From contig JACQGW010000187.1 in NCBI GenBank assembly GCA_016199325.1, positions 1-16,984 of the forward strand: a DNA stretch of 16,984 nt, written 5' to 3'. The stretch is from Chloroflexota bacterium (lineage in GTDB: Bacteria > Chloroflexota > Dehalococcoidia > JACQGW01). Below the pieces are notes generated by a model. The model was given only the letters and a program-made list of their open reading frames with translations. It did no database searches and had not been told where the DNA came from. This document shows positions 1 through 7,173 of this stretch, one piece after another; position 1 is the first letter of the stretch, and every line of letters starts with the position of its first letter. Both the position numbers and the translations under genes were made by a program.

Positions 1-1
1 G

Positions 2-748
2 TCGGAGGTCGGTCCGATAGAGTCGGTGCCGGCGCTGGCGGCGACGGTCGAGGCGCTGGCCGCGGCCGTCAAGGCGCGCCAGGCGTCGGCGGCGCTGCTG
101 GCCGAGCTGGCGCAGGGGCGGGCGGCGGTCGCCCGTGGCTTTGCGGTCGAGATGGATCGCTACCGCCAGACGCGGCCCTGGCACATCGGCCTGGCGGCCG
201 AGGCGCTGGCGCCGAAGCTCAGGGCCGACATGGTGGTGATCGGCGAGGTGAGCAGCATCAGCGGTTGGGTGGCGACGACGCAGCCGATCCACAGCCCCGG
301 CGCGAACGTGCCGCCGAGCACCTGGGGAGCGATGGGGTTCTGTGTGCCGGGGATGATCGGCGCGGCGATTGCCTGCCCGGACAAGAAGGTGATCGGCGTA
401 GCCGGCGATTGCTCGCTCTTCATGTCGGCGTCCGATCTCGGCACGCTCCTCCAGCTCGGTCGCGACGTCGTCCTGGCCATCGACAACAACAGCCAGATCG
501 GGATTATCAACAACTTCCAGGTGCGGGAGTTCGGCCGCGACCGGACCTACGGAACCCACCTGGGCACGACGAACTTCGCCCGGGTCGCCGAGGCGTTCGG
601 CGCGACCGGCATCCGGGTGGAAGACCCGGCCGACCTCGACGGCGCCTGGGACCGGGCGCTGAGCGCCAGGGGTCCTGTGGTCCTCGACCTCGTCGCGGGC
701 CATGAGTTTCCCTGGGGTGTCGTGAGCCGGCTGGCCGCGCAGGGCTGA
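2..748 (+). CDS. Thiamine-diphosphate-dependent enzyme, C-terminal part (acetolactate synthase-like), truncated by window edge
   Basis: The frame is open to the left edge, so the true start lies outside the window; 248 codons are visible and the stop is TGA at 746-748. The visible part matches the C-terminal, diphosphate-binding domain shared by acetolactate synthases, benzoylformate decarboxylases and related carboligases or decarboxylases. It has the ThDP/Mg2+ motif as GDC (visible residues 135-137, codons from 404) followed about 25 residues later by NN (485-490), and the stretches STWGAMGF and NNSQIGI typical of this domain. The family motif usually reads GDG; here the third residue is Cys, a tolerated variation. 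The N-terminal half needed to choose a substrate is missing, so the reaction cannot be named. The next gene is convergent. Confidence 0.85.
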   Translation, partial: SEVGPIESVPALAATVEALAAAVKARQASAALLAELAQGRAAVARGFAVEMDRYRQTRPWHIGLAAEALAPKLRADMVVIGEVSSISGWVATTQPIHSPGANVPPSTWGAMGFCVPGMIGAAIACPDKKVIGVAGDCSLFMSASDLGTLLQLGRDVVLAIDNNSQIGIINNFQVREFGRDRTYGTHLGTTNFARVAEAFGATGIRVEDPADLDGAWDRALSARGPVVLDLVAGHEFPWGVVSRLAAQG

Positions 749-764
749 GCGCTTACGGGGGGGA

Positions 765-793
765 CGAACCGCCAAGGCGCCAAGATCGCCAAG
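765..793. repeat. Solo copy of the CGCCAAG-type terminal repeat
   Basis: Positions 765-785 match the outer 21 bp of the terminal inverted repeat of the element at 12728-13010 with one difference (CGAACCGCCAAG followed by GCGCCAAGA rather than ACGCCAAGA). A further CGCCAAG unit follows at 787-793. No inverted partner is visible within several hundred bases, so this looks like a single remnant arm. It lies between the convergent genes ending at 748 and 872. Confidence 0.5.
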
Positions 794-871
794 GAGGTGT
801 TCCAGGCTGCGAGCGGGAGAACGGGCGCTGATGAGCTTTGGCGAAATACTCTTTCGCTCGCCGCAGCGTGT

Positions 872-1336
872 CTACGACACCGCGGCAGGTGCCTGACTTG
901 GCGCCTGTAACTGGCTCGCCAGCGTCGCCGTGTCGTAGTACAGGCGCAGCTCGAGGATCTGGCCGTTGAAGAAGCGGAACAGCCCGGCCATCGACACGCC
1001 GACGCGGTTGCCGGTCGGCGCGAATTCGCCGCACTGGCCCTGGTGCGTCCCGGCGAGCGTGAACTCAAGCGTCACGGTGTCGCCACCGGGCCACAGCCCC
1101 GACAGGATGAGCCGGGCGTCCGGGAAGGCGGCCAGCCACCGCTCGTAGAGTGCCCTGGCGGCGGCGGGGCCGAGCGGGCCCCACATCCGGGGCTGCTGGC
1201 CCCGCCACAACCGGAAGATCGCGGGATCCTGCACCCGCCCGCGCTCGTGCCAGGGCGCCATCACAGCGTCGAGGTCGCGGCTATTGAACGCACTCGCAAA
1301 GCGCTTGACGATCTGGCCGTGGTCCTGATCTGGCAT
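872..1336 (-). CDS. SnoaL-like / NTF2-fold protein (ester cyclase-like)
   Basis: A 154-residue protein of the SnoaL-like fold, a cone-shaped alpha+beta barrel used by polyketide cyclases, ester cyclases and many small-molecule-binding proteins. Family signs are an N-terminal helix with VKRFASAFNSRDLDAVMA, a central LYERWLAAFPDARLIL segment and a C-terminal GLFRFFNGQILELRLYYD strand pair; length is typical. The ATG at 1336 is preceded by GAGGTG at 1342-1347, which supports this start. It starts just beside the MITE-like element at 1368-1676, so the promoter may lie in or next to that repeat; I see no convincing -35/-10 pair. The tail after residue 140 is low-complexity (Gln/Ala/Pro). Substrate and role cannot be read from the sequence. 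Its left neighbour is convergent. Confidence 0.8.
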   Translation of the reverse strand: MPDQDHGQIVKRFASAFNSRDLDAVMAPWHERGRVQDPAIFRLWRGQQPRMWGPLGPAAARALYERWLAAFPDARLILSGLWPGGDTVTLEFTLAGTHQGQCGEFAPTGNRVGVSMAGLFRFFNGQILELRLYYDTATLASQLQAPSQAPAAVS

Positions 1337-1367
1337 TGGGTCACCTCACTGCGGGTGTCTTAGAACG

Positions 1368-1676
1368 CCTGGCCTAACTTTCGTGCAACTGGCCGCCGGA
1401 TCGACCTTATCGATCGAGCTTGACGGCACTCACCGACGGACCGTAGCGGCTCGGACACCGAGCGGCCTGGGAGCGCCGTGCCTTCCGGGAGCGCAGGCGT
1501 CCTCGCCTGCCCCGGTTCGGCGGCACCCACGCATGGTCCTTGCCTCGATCTCGATGGTCGCCGCCGTTTGCCGGTCGACTCAGCCCAAGCAGGCGAGACG
1601 CCTGCGCTCCCGGAGACGGCACCGCCGGCCCTCTTCCCGGTCGAATCGGATACCGGTTGCACGAAAGTTAGGCTAG
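1368..1676. mobile_element. MITE-like palindromic element with terminal inverted repeats
   Basis: An 18 bp perfect inverted repeat, GCCTAACTTTCGTGCAAC, lies at 1372-1389 and inverted at 1656-1673, and extends imperfectly to about 35 bp (1372-1406 with 1639-1673). Nested inside is a second inverted pair, 1484-1510 with 1589-1614, built on GGGAGCGCAGGCGTC; I recognise this core as a dispersed repeat that often produces false short ORFs (peptides like AGETPALPE). The direct repeat TAGAACG occurs at 1361-1367 and 1674-1680, exactly abutting the right inverted repeat but 4 bp outside the left one, so it is a possible but imperfect target duplication. No transposase is encoded. This element fills most of the gene-free stretch 1337-1775. 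Confidence 0.65.
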
Positions 1677-1741
1677 AACGGCGAGCAGGAACATTGAACC
1701 GGGGCAGAGGGCTAGAAACGTGTCCGGGATGCCCCTCCGCT

Positions 1742-1776
1742 TCCGGCCCCTGACCCCCGACCCCTGACCCCCGCGC
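1742..1776. repeat. Short heptamer array (GGTC-type)
   Basis: Five 7-bp steps ending in CC or ACC, such as CCTGACC and CCCGACC, run up to the stop codon of the homocysteine methyltransferase gene. On the minus strand they read GGTCAGG or GGTCGGG and fit the GGTYCNN heptamer family found elsewhere in the window. Confidence 0.55.
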
Positions 1777-2717
1777 TAGACGGATGCCGGCACCTTGAGC
1801 GCCTCGGCCACCGCGGCGATGTGTGCGGGCATGGTGCCGCAGCAGCCGCCGACGATCTGCGCGCCCTCCTGGACCCAGACCCTGGCGTGGGCGGCGTACT
1901 CCTCGGGCGTGTCGGCCATCGAGAAGTCCCACCCGGGGTTGACGAACCGGCCGGTGTTGGCGTAGGCGCCGAGCGGGAGCGCCGTCGCCTGGCGGAGCCA
2001 CGGCAGCACGCCGTAGACCGAGACGGCCGGCAGGCAGTTGACGAGGACGGCGCCGATGCCCATCTGCTCGAACTTGGCCGCCGCCCGCTGGAACAGGTCG
2101 CCGTCCATCTTGCGAACCTCGCCGTACAGGCCGCAGATGCCGCCGACCACGCGCCGGTACGACACCCAGAGGGGAATCCCGGTCTCCAGCAGGGTTTCAT
2201 ACTCGGGGAAGCTGAGATCCTCGGGGATGTCCGAGATGGCCTCCATCAGGAGCAAGTCGGGCTGCGCCTCTTTCAGCAGGCCCGCCAGCTCCTTCAGCCA
2301 CTGCGGATCACAGAGGGCAGGGCGTGCCTGGACGAAGGCCACGGCGGTCTCCTGCTCCCTGCCGAGCTTCGCCGCCTCTTCGCGTACGATGTCGACCGAG
2401 AACTTGACGAGTTTCCGCCAGGTGCCGGGCTCACCCGGGCAGCGGCCGTCGAGCTCCGCGGTCGGGCACATGTCGAGCCGGAAGGTATTCGTCATCAGGA
2501 GCTCGGCGCCCGCCTTGACGTATCGCCGATGCACCTCGCGAGACGCCTCGATGCCGAAGTCGGTGTAGAGCCCGCGCACGCCCCAGAGCTCGCCCAGGTT
2601 GAGATCCTGCGGATAGCCGGCATTCTGCATCTCGGAGGAGATTCCCCCGTCGAGAATGACCACCTCGCCGCGCTTCAGCTTATCCTCAATCCGCTGGTAG
2701 TTCGCCGTCTTCGCCAT
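1776..2717 (-). CDS. Homocysteine S-methyltransferase family protein
   Basis: A 313-residue protein of the zinc-dependent homocysteine methyltransferase (Hcy-binding) family, a TIM barrel that activates homocysteine thiolate on zinc for methylation to methionine. The N-terminal strand carries ILDGGISSEM, and the zinc cysteines are visible as C228 in LVNC and C292/C293 in GGCCGT. AYANTG and the preceding strands are also typical. The chosen ATG at 2717 has a purine-rich GGGAAAGG 3-4 bases upstream; a GTG at 2762 in the same frame is less likely because it overlaps the putative -10 region. No MetH cobalamin or folate domain is attached, so the methyl donor may be S-methylmethionine, SAM, betaine or something else; this cannot be told. 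It appears monocistronic. Confidence 0.88.
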   Translation of the reverse strand: MAKTANYQRIEDKLKRGEVVILDGGISSEMQNAGYPQDLNLGELWGVRGLYTDFGIEASREVHRRYVKAGAELLMTNTFRLDMCPTAELDGRCPGEPGTWRKLVKFSVDIVREEAAKLGREQETAVAFVQARPALCDPQWLKELAGLLKEAQPDLLLMEAISDIPEDLSFPEYETLLETGIPLWVSYRRVVGGICGLYGEVRKMDGDLFQRAAAKFEQMGIGAVLVNCLPAVSVYGVLPWLRQATALPLGAYANTGRFVNPGWDFSMADTPEEYAAHARVWVQEGAQIVGGCCGTMPAHIAAVAEALKVPASV

Positions 2718-2763
2718 TCGCCTTTCCCTTTCTCTCGCAGTTTCCAGGGTGCTGCTCTCCACT

Positions 2764-2790
2764 TTAATACCGGCGGCACCAGGCTGTCAA
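2764..2790 (-). promoter_or_regulatory. Candidate sigma-A promoter of the homocysteine methyltransferase gene
   Basis: On the minus strand a perfect TTGACA (2785-2790) is followed after 15 bases by TATTAA (2764-2769). The spacing is short, but the -35 is perfect and the region is AT-rich compared with its surroundings. It would give a leader of roughly 40 bases to the ATG at 2717 and argues against the upstream GTG at 2762. Confidence 0.5.
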
Positions 2791-2810
2791 TAGCGGGAAA
2801 ACGGGTTTGT

Positions 2811-2880
2811 GGTCTCTGGTTCGTGGTCCGTGGTTCGGAGTTCGGGGTTCGTGCTCCGTGGTTCGGGGTTCAAGGCTCAG
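2811..2880 (+). repeat. Array of ten in-phase 7-bp repeats (GGTYCNN)
   Basis: Ten consecutive heptamers without an indel: GGTCTCT, GGTTCGT, GGTCCGT, GGTTCGG, AGTTCGG and so on to GGCTCAG. This is the clearest plus-strand example of the window's heptamer family. It lies upstream of the homocysteine methyltransferase promoter. In the gene-free stretch 2718-3304, this array, the palindrome at 2990-3078, the hairpin at 3139-3167 and the array at 3246-3301 are all I can identify. Confidence 0.85.
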
Positions 2881-2989
2881 GGGAGAAGCGATGACCGCGA
2901 ACCGTCGACCGGGCTCTTTGCCGGGCCCCGCGCTGGAAACCCCCCTGAAAACCCGCATGCGGAGGCGTGGAGGCCGCAGCGCGAGGACT

Positions 2990-3078
2990 ATCCGAGCCGC
3001 GAACGTAGGTGAGCCGTTCCCCGGCGCGGGAGCGGACCGCGCGCCGGGGAACGGCTCACTCACGTTCGCGGCTCGGAT
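2990..3078. repeat. Large near-perfect palindrome, 39 bp arms
   Basis: The arms 2990-3028 and 3040-3078 are inverted copies with only two mismatches, both in the middle near 3007-3008, and are separated by 11 bases. The outer part contains CCGAGCCGCGAACGT and the inner part GAGCCGTTCCCCGGCGCG. No U-tract follows on either side, so it does not look like a simple terminator; it may be a palindromic mobile repeat. It has no protein-coding content I trust. Confidence 0.85.
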
Positions 3079-3138
3079 GGGTGACCCCCGCCGGGGTTGC
3101 TCGCCGGCCGGCGTGGTCGAGACCCTGGCCCCCGGGGA

Positions 3139-3167
3139 GCGCACCTGCGGCGCACCTGCGGGTGCGC
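3139..3167. repeat. Tandem duplication forming a short hairpin
   Basis: GCGCACCTGCG occurs twice in tandem (3139-3149 and 3150-3160) and is followed by GGTGCGC (3161-3167), giving a perfect 7 bp stem, GCGCACC/GGTGCGC, with a TGCG loop. Its role is unknown; it lies downstream of the Gld-like operon. Confidence 0.5.
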
Positions 3168-3245
3168 ACTACGAACCTGCGCGCCCTGTGTCCGCAACCT
3201 TCGCATGCGCCCCTACTTCTGCTGACGTCGTGGAGTTCACATGGG

Positions 3246-3301
3246 AAGGACCAGGGACCGCGGATCAGGGACCGCGGACCAGGGACCACGAACCGCAGAC
3301 C
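3246..3301 (-). repeat. Array of eight in-phase 7-bp repeats (GGTYCNN on minus strand)
   Basis: On the plus strand the units read AAGGACC, AGGGACC, GCGGATC, AGGGACC, GCGGACC, AGGGACC, ACGAACC and GCAGACC; on the minus strand they fit GGTYCNN. The array ends 3 bp from the stop codon of the DUF4340 gene, so it abuts the 3' end of the operon. Confidence 0.85.
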
Positions 3302-3304
3302 GAT

Positions 3305-3871
3305 CTACGGCGTTGGCGACGGCACCGGCGCCGGGGTGGGCGTCGGCAGCATCTTCGGCGGGTCCGCAACGGCCGACTGGATCGCCGGCACAGTGCCCTG
3401 GAGCAGGTAGACCGTCGGCGCGTCTGGCAGCTTGGCGTAGCTCCCGTTGCCGAGCGGGTTGTCCTTGCCAACCAGGAGCTGGCGCGTCCGCCCGTCCTTC
3501 AAGCGCAGTGTCACGACGTAGGTCGGCTGGTCGAGGCCGTACTGGCCGATGTCGGTGCTGTCGCCGATGCGCCGGGCGGCCCGCACGGTCGCCATCTGGG
3601 CGGCCAGGCCGAACACCCGGAGGTCGTCGGCTTCAGCCGCCTCGGGGGCCGAGAGTCGCCACTTCTGGTCGTCGACGCGCTCCAGGGCGACCGTCTTGTC
3701 CTTCGCCCTGATCTCGATGCCGACGACGTCGTCGACCTTCTCCTCGTAGACGACCGTCTCGGCCTCGACGGCCGACTCGGGCTTGGCCTCAGGCTGCTGG
3801 TTGACGTAATAGGCCACCCCGGCAACGGCGGCAAGGATGACGAGCAGAACGACGGTTAGCCGGAAGTTCAT
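3305..3871 (-). CDS. DUF4340 domain protein, membrane-anchored
   Basis: A 188-residue protein with an N-terminal membrane segment (about residues 5-23, LTVVLLVILAAVAGVAYYV), an extracytoplasmic DUF4340-like region and a Pro/Thr-rich C-terminal tail. Recognisable parts are the VVGIEIRAKDKTVALER strand pair, WRLSAPEAAEAD, the IGQYGLDQP segment and the GRTRQLLVGKDNPLGNGSYAK segment typical of the family. DUF4340 proteins are commonly encoded after GldA/F/G-like ABC genes, as here. The ATG at 3871 is 9 bases after the GldG-like stop, and its Shine-Dalgarno (GGGAGAA) overlaps that stop, suggesting coupled translation. Some family members contain repeated DUF4340 units; this one has a single short unit. 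Its molecular function is not known. Confidence 0.82.
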   Translation of the reverse strand: MNFRLTVVLLVILAAVAGVAYYVNQQPEAKPESAVEAETVVYEEKVDDVVGIEIRAKDKTVALERVDDQKWRLSAPEAAEADDLRVFGLAAQMATVRAARRIGDSTDIGQYGLDQPTYVVTLRLKDGRTRQLLVGKDNPLGNGSYAKLPDAPTVYLLQGTVPAIQSAVADPPKMLPTPTPAPVPSPTP

Positions 3872-3880
3872 GGCTTCTCC

Positions 3881-5422
3881 CTAGCGGCGCCGCCACCAGG
3901 TGTAGATCCCGCCCGCGAGGACGAGGCCCGGCAGGAAGAGGACGCTGCCGAAGAGCACCAGGTTCGACTGCGCCGGCGTCAGGACCATCATTCGTTGATC
4001 CATCGGCCGCGGCCGGATGGTGATCTGATCCTCCGTGCCGGTCAGCCAGTTGACGCCGTTCACGAAGAAATCCTGGTTGCCCGGCACGCGCGTCCACTCG
4101 TTGCTGGCGAAATCGCCGTCGCCGACGATCATCAGGCGGGTCTTTGGCTTGCCGGCATCCTGCGCTGCCGGCTGGCCCGGCGCCGGCGCCGGCTCTTGCG
4201 GCTCGACGGTGACGGCGAACGGGACCGGCCCTTTGGCGTCCTTCCCTTCGTCGAACTTCGCCTCCTCGCCGTATTCCACCCAGCTCTGGTCGCTGCTCTG
4301 AATGAGCGGCGTCACCTGGAGCCCCTGGGTCTCGGTCAGGACCTTGACCTGGCCGGCGAGCGGGAAGAGCGACAGGGCGCGCATCTGCTGCGTGATCGGG
4401 CTCGACAGGTAGCGGTTGGCGACGAGGGTCACCCGATCGTTCATGAACGACGCCACCGGATCGACCACGATGCCGTCGTCAAGCTCGATCCCCCACTCCC
4501 GCAGCAGGTCGTTCAGATCGGCGCCGCCCCGGGGGTCGCGCAGGACGAGCGCGCGGCCGCCGTCTTTCAGGTAGGTGCGCAGCGCGTCCTGCTCCTCGGG
4601 CAGGTACGGCTTCCGTGGCGAGGCGAGGACCACGGCCGAGGCGTCGTCCGGGACCTTGCCCGTCGCCGCCAGCGCCAGATCTTCCACCTTGACGTTGTCG
4701 TCTTCGAGCGCCTTCTTGACATTGGCGAAGCCCGTCCGGGCGAAGTCGGTGCCGCTGCGCTCTTCGTGGCCAGTCACGAAGTAGACCTTCCGCTGCTCGT
4801 TGCTGAGCAGCTTCAGGAGCGCCGTCGTAAAGCCGGCCTCGGTCGTGTTCGTCGACTCCTGGCGCTTGTCGCCCAGCATGAAGACGACCGAGCCATCGTA
4901 GCGGATGTTGAGCTGCTCGGCGGCGCCGGGGTTCAGGTCCGGATCGATGTACTCGACCTCGATCAGGCTGTTCCGGGACGAGTACTCCTTGAGCAGGTCG
5001 TCGGCCGAGCCCCTGGCCGGATTGTCCCGCCGGAAGAACGCCTTGACCTTGAGCGGCTGGTTCACCTGCTGGATCAGCTTGAGCGTCTGGTCCGAGAGGG
5101 TGAACTGCTTGGTCTCGGTCAGGTCCCAGCGTTTGGACTGCTTGGCGGCGATGAAGTTGACGGCACCGAGGATGCCGAGGACGATCAGAATCGTCAGCAG
5201 GGTATTGGAGCCGTAGAGGAGCCGGCGGCCGCCGAAGGCGGCAAACACCCGGCGCGGGCTTTCCATCACGGCGAAGACGATCAGCGCGGCGCTCACGCCC
5301 AGCAGGATCCGCATGGGCAGGTCGAACTGGCTGGCGACGAGATAGTAGGCGCCGGCCATGAGCAGCAGGAAGAGCCCGAAAAAGGCAATCGCTCCGGCAT
5401 GCCGTTGCGTGAAGTCGTTCAC
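3881..5422 (-). CDS. GldG-like ABC transporter auxiliary protein
   Basis: A 513-residue membrane protein of the GldG-like family (ABC-type uncharacterised transport auxiliary domain). It has two or three N-terminal membrane segments, including GAIAFFGLFLLLMAGAYYLV and LLTILIVLGILGAVNFIAA, then RWDLTETKQFTLSDQT, the usual junction in this family. A large extracytoplasmic region with VYFVTGHEER and LKDGGRALVLRDPRGG follows, and a C-terminal membrane helix ends in WWRRR. The start is GTG at 5422, overlapping the permease stop by four bases (GTGA) and preceded by GGAGGTG at 5430-5436; an ORF extending upstream to 5770 is antisense-like noise within the permease gene. It probably partners the permease and ATPase; what is moved is unknown. 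Confidence 0.87.
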   Translation of the reverse strand: MNDFTQRHAGAIAFFGLFLLLMAGAYYLVASQFDLPMRILLGVSAALIVFAVMESPRRVFAAFGGRRLLYGSNTLLTILIVLGILGAVNFIAAKQSKRWDLTETKQFTLSDQTLKLIQQVNQPLKVKAFFRRDNPARGSADDLLKEYSSRNSLIEVEYIDPDLNPGAAEQLNIRYDGSVVFMLGDKRQESTNTTEAGFTTALLKLLSNEQRKVYFVTGHEERSGTDFARTGFANVKKALEDDNVKVEDLALAATGKVPDDASAVVLASPRKPYLPEEQDALRTYLKDGGRALVLRDPRGGADLNDLLREWGIELDDGIVVDPVASFMNDRVTLVANRYLSSPITQQMRALSLFPLAGQVKVLTETQGLQVTPLIQSSDQSWVEYGEEAKFDEGKDAKGPVPFAVTVEPQEPAPAPGQPAAQDAGKPKTRLMIVGDGDFASNEWTRVPGNQDFFVNGVNWLTGTEDQITIRPRPMDQRMMVLTPAQSNLVLFGSVLFLPGLVLAGGIYTWWRRR

Positions 5423-6129
5423 GAGCCCCACCTCCGGGTCTCCAGCGATCGAACCGTGATGAAGAGCGCCCCGACGATGACGCTCAGGTAGTAGACGATG
5501 TGGCGCGTGTCGACGACGCCACGGGCGAAGTCGAAGTAGTGCTCGCCGATGGCCAGGTAGCGGAAGACGTCGCTGACCGGCCGCTGAGCGATGTCGGCGG
5601 CGGCGCCGATCAGGTAGAGGATCAGCGTCAGCGCGAAGGCGAGCACGGCCGCGACGACCTGGTTCTGGGTCAACGAGGACGTCAGCAGCCCCAGCGCCAG
5701 GTACGTCGCGCCCAGGAGCAGGACGCCGAGATAGCCCGACGCCGTCGCCAGGAGGTCGGGCTGGCCCCACTGCACCAGCACGACGACGTACAGCCCGGTG
5801 AGCAGCAGCATGCAGGCGAAGAGCGCCACCGCACCCAGGTACTTGCCGAGGACGACCTCGTAGTCGCGGACGGGCGAGGTCAGCAGCAGCTCGACGGTGC
5901 CGTGGCGCTGCTCCTCGGCCAGGAGGCGCATCGTCAGGGCCGGCGACAGCAGCAGGAGGATGGTGCTCATGTTGCTCAGGACGATCCGGAGCGACGCTTC
6001 CTGACTGAACACCAGCGTCAGCGCGAAGAGGTAGCCCGTGATGACGAGGAACGCCGCCGTAATGACGTAGGCGAGCGGCGAGGTGAAGTAGCTACGAAGC
6101 TCCTTCTGCGCGATCCAGAGGGCTTTCAT
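5419..6129 (-). CDS. ABC-2 family transporter permease (GldF-like)
   Basis: A 236-residue integral membrane protein with about six hydrophobic segments, of the ABC-2 type permease family. The N-terminal ALWIAQKELRSYFTSPLAY, the EEQRHGTVELLLTSPV motif after the second segment and the final helix near the C-terminus are characteristic of GldF/NosY-like permeases. Its ATG shares one base with the TGA of the ATPase gene (TGATG), and its stop overlaps the next start by four bases, so the three genes are translationally coupled. It would form the membrane channel for the ATPase encoded just upstream. Confidence 0.9.
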   Translation of the reverse strand: MKALWIAQKELRSYFTSPLAYVITAAFLVITGYLFALTLVFSQEASLRIVLSNMSTILLLLSPALTMRLLAEEQRHGTVELLLTSPVRDYEVVLGKYLGAVALFACMLLLTGLYVVVLVQWGQPDLLATASGYLGVLLLGATYLALGLLTSSLTQNQVVAAVLAFALTLILYLIGAAADIAQRPVSDVFRYLAIGEHYFDFARGVVDTRHIVYYLSVIVGALFITVRSLETRRWGS

Positions 6130-7073
6130 CAGGCCGCCACCTCCTCAGTCGTGGTGAGCTGGAGGAAGATCTCCTCCAGGCTGAGGTTCGCCGGGCGAAG
6201 CTCCAGGAGTCCGAAGCCGCCGTGGACGAGGGCGGCGGCGATCTGCTCGCGCACGTCGCTGCCCAGCGCACTCTCGACCAGGAAGGTCGCCCGTCCGTTC
6301 GCTGCACTGGCTGTTTCCAGTCGGACGACGTGCGGGATGTGCGACAGCGCCTCGGCGATCCCCTCCTCGGGCCCGCGCGCCTCCACGTGAATCAGCTCGG
6401 CGCCCCGCAGGCGGCGGTTCAGGTTCTCCGGCGTGTCCTCGGCGACCACGCGCCCCCGATTGATGATGACGACCCGGTCGCAGGTCATACCGACTTCCGG
6501 CAGGATGTGCGTCGAGAGGATTACCGAGTGCTCGCCGGCCAGCCCCTTGATCATCTTGCGGGTCTCGATGATCTGTGCCGGGTCGAGGCCAATGGTCGGC
6601 TCGTCGAGGACCAGAACCGGCGGGTTGCCCAGGAGCGCCTGAGCGAGGCCGACCCGCTGCCGGTACCCTTTCGAGAGCTTGGCGATGAGGGTGTCGGCGA
6701 CGTGGTCGACGCTGACCATCTCCATGACCCGGTCGATCTCGTCCCGTCGCGCCCGCCGCGGCACGCCTTTGAGCTTCGCCATGAAGTCGAGATAGGCCCG
6801 GACCGGCAGATCGGTGTAAAGCGGGACCGTTTCGGGGAGATAGCCGACGCAACGGCGGGCGTCGAGCGACTGACGGGAGACGTCGTAGCCGGCGACCGTC
6901 GCGCTGCCGCCGGAGGGCGGCAGGTAGCCCGTCAGGATCTTCATCGTCGTGCTCTTGCCGGCTCCGTTCGGACCGAGCAGGCCGAGGATCTCGCCCTTGC
7001 CGACGTGGAAGGTCACGCCGTCGAGTGCCTGCTTGGGGCCGTAGAACTTCGTGAGATTGTGTACCTCGATCAT
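6129..7073 (-). CDS. ABC transporter ATP-binding protein (GldA-like)
   Basis: A 314-residue ABC ATPase. It has Walker A GPNGAGKS (34-41), the signature LSKGYRQ (133-139), Walker B VLVLDEP with D157/E158, and the switch histidine in STHIL (H189). The LSKGY signature and the C-terminal domain ending in LSLEEIFLQLTTTEE are usual for ATPases working with ABC-2 permeases. The chosen ATG at 7073 begins the canonical MIEVHNLTKFYG; the purine-rich GGGACGG upstream is a weak ribosome site. The frame stays open upstream as far as 7289, and a GTG at 7169 right after the -10 box could add 32 Gly/Pro-rich residues. It is first in the operon with the permease, GldG-like and DUF4340 genes. Confidence 0.92.
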   Translation of the reverse strand: MIEVHNLTKFYGPKQALDGVTFHVGKGEILGLLGPNGAGKSTTMKILTGYLPPSGGSATVAGYDVSRQSLDARRCVGYLPETVPLYTDLPVRAYLDFMAKLKGVPRRARRDEIDRVMEMVSVDHVADTLIAKLSKGYRQRVGLAQALLGNPPVLVLDEPTIGLDPAQIIETRKMIKGLAGEHSVILSTHILPEVGMTCDRVVIINRGRVVAEDTPENLNRRLRGAELIHVEARGPEEGIAEALSHIPHVVRLETASAANGRATFLVESALGSDVREQIAAALVHGGFGLLELRPANLSLEEIFLQLTTTEEVAA

Positions 7074-7097
7074 CGCACCGTCCCGTTTTCCGCCGGC

Positions 7098-7130
7098 AAC
7101 AAAAGAACCTCCAGGCCCGCCTGTAGGTTC
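7098..7130 (-). terminator. Terminator-like hairpin with U-tract in the leader of the ABC operon (candidate attenuator)
   Basis: On the minus strand GAACCT (7125-7130) pairs with AGGTTC (7105-7110); an A-G mismatch then leads to CAGG/CCTG with a CGGG loop, and TTTTGTT (7098-7104) follows at once. This is the classic form of an intrinsic terminator. It sits between the promoter (start near 7167) and the ATG at 7073, so it could attenuate the operon. An upstream GCCCG could compete for CGGGC in the hairpin, a weak antiterminator option. Confidence 0.6.
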
Positions 7131-7173
7131 CCCCGGGCGCGGCTCGATTGTCGGATTCGCCAGATTCACCGGC

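Noticed and set aside
841..857. Small hairpin GCGAAA/TTTCGC as a terminator between the first two genes
   Set aside because: The stem is only 6 bp with no U-tract on either strand; too weak to call.
2718..2762. Upstream GTG start (2762) for the homocysteine methyltransferase gene
   Set aside because: It overlaps the putative -10 region, lacks a ribosome site, and adds 15 residues not typical of the family.
1821..2894. A 357-codon plus-strand frame across the homocysteine methyltransferase gene
   Set aside because: It is antisense to a gene with clear zinc-site motifs and ends in heptamer repeats; there is no family resemblance or ribosome site.
5423..5770. An N-terminal extension of the GldG-like protein
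   Set aside because: It overlaps the permease gene on the same strand in another frame and is Arg/Pro-rich. The GTG at 5422 has a strong GGAGGTG and the usual 4-base overlap.
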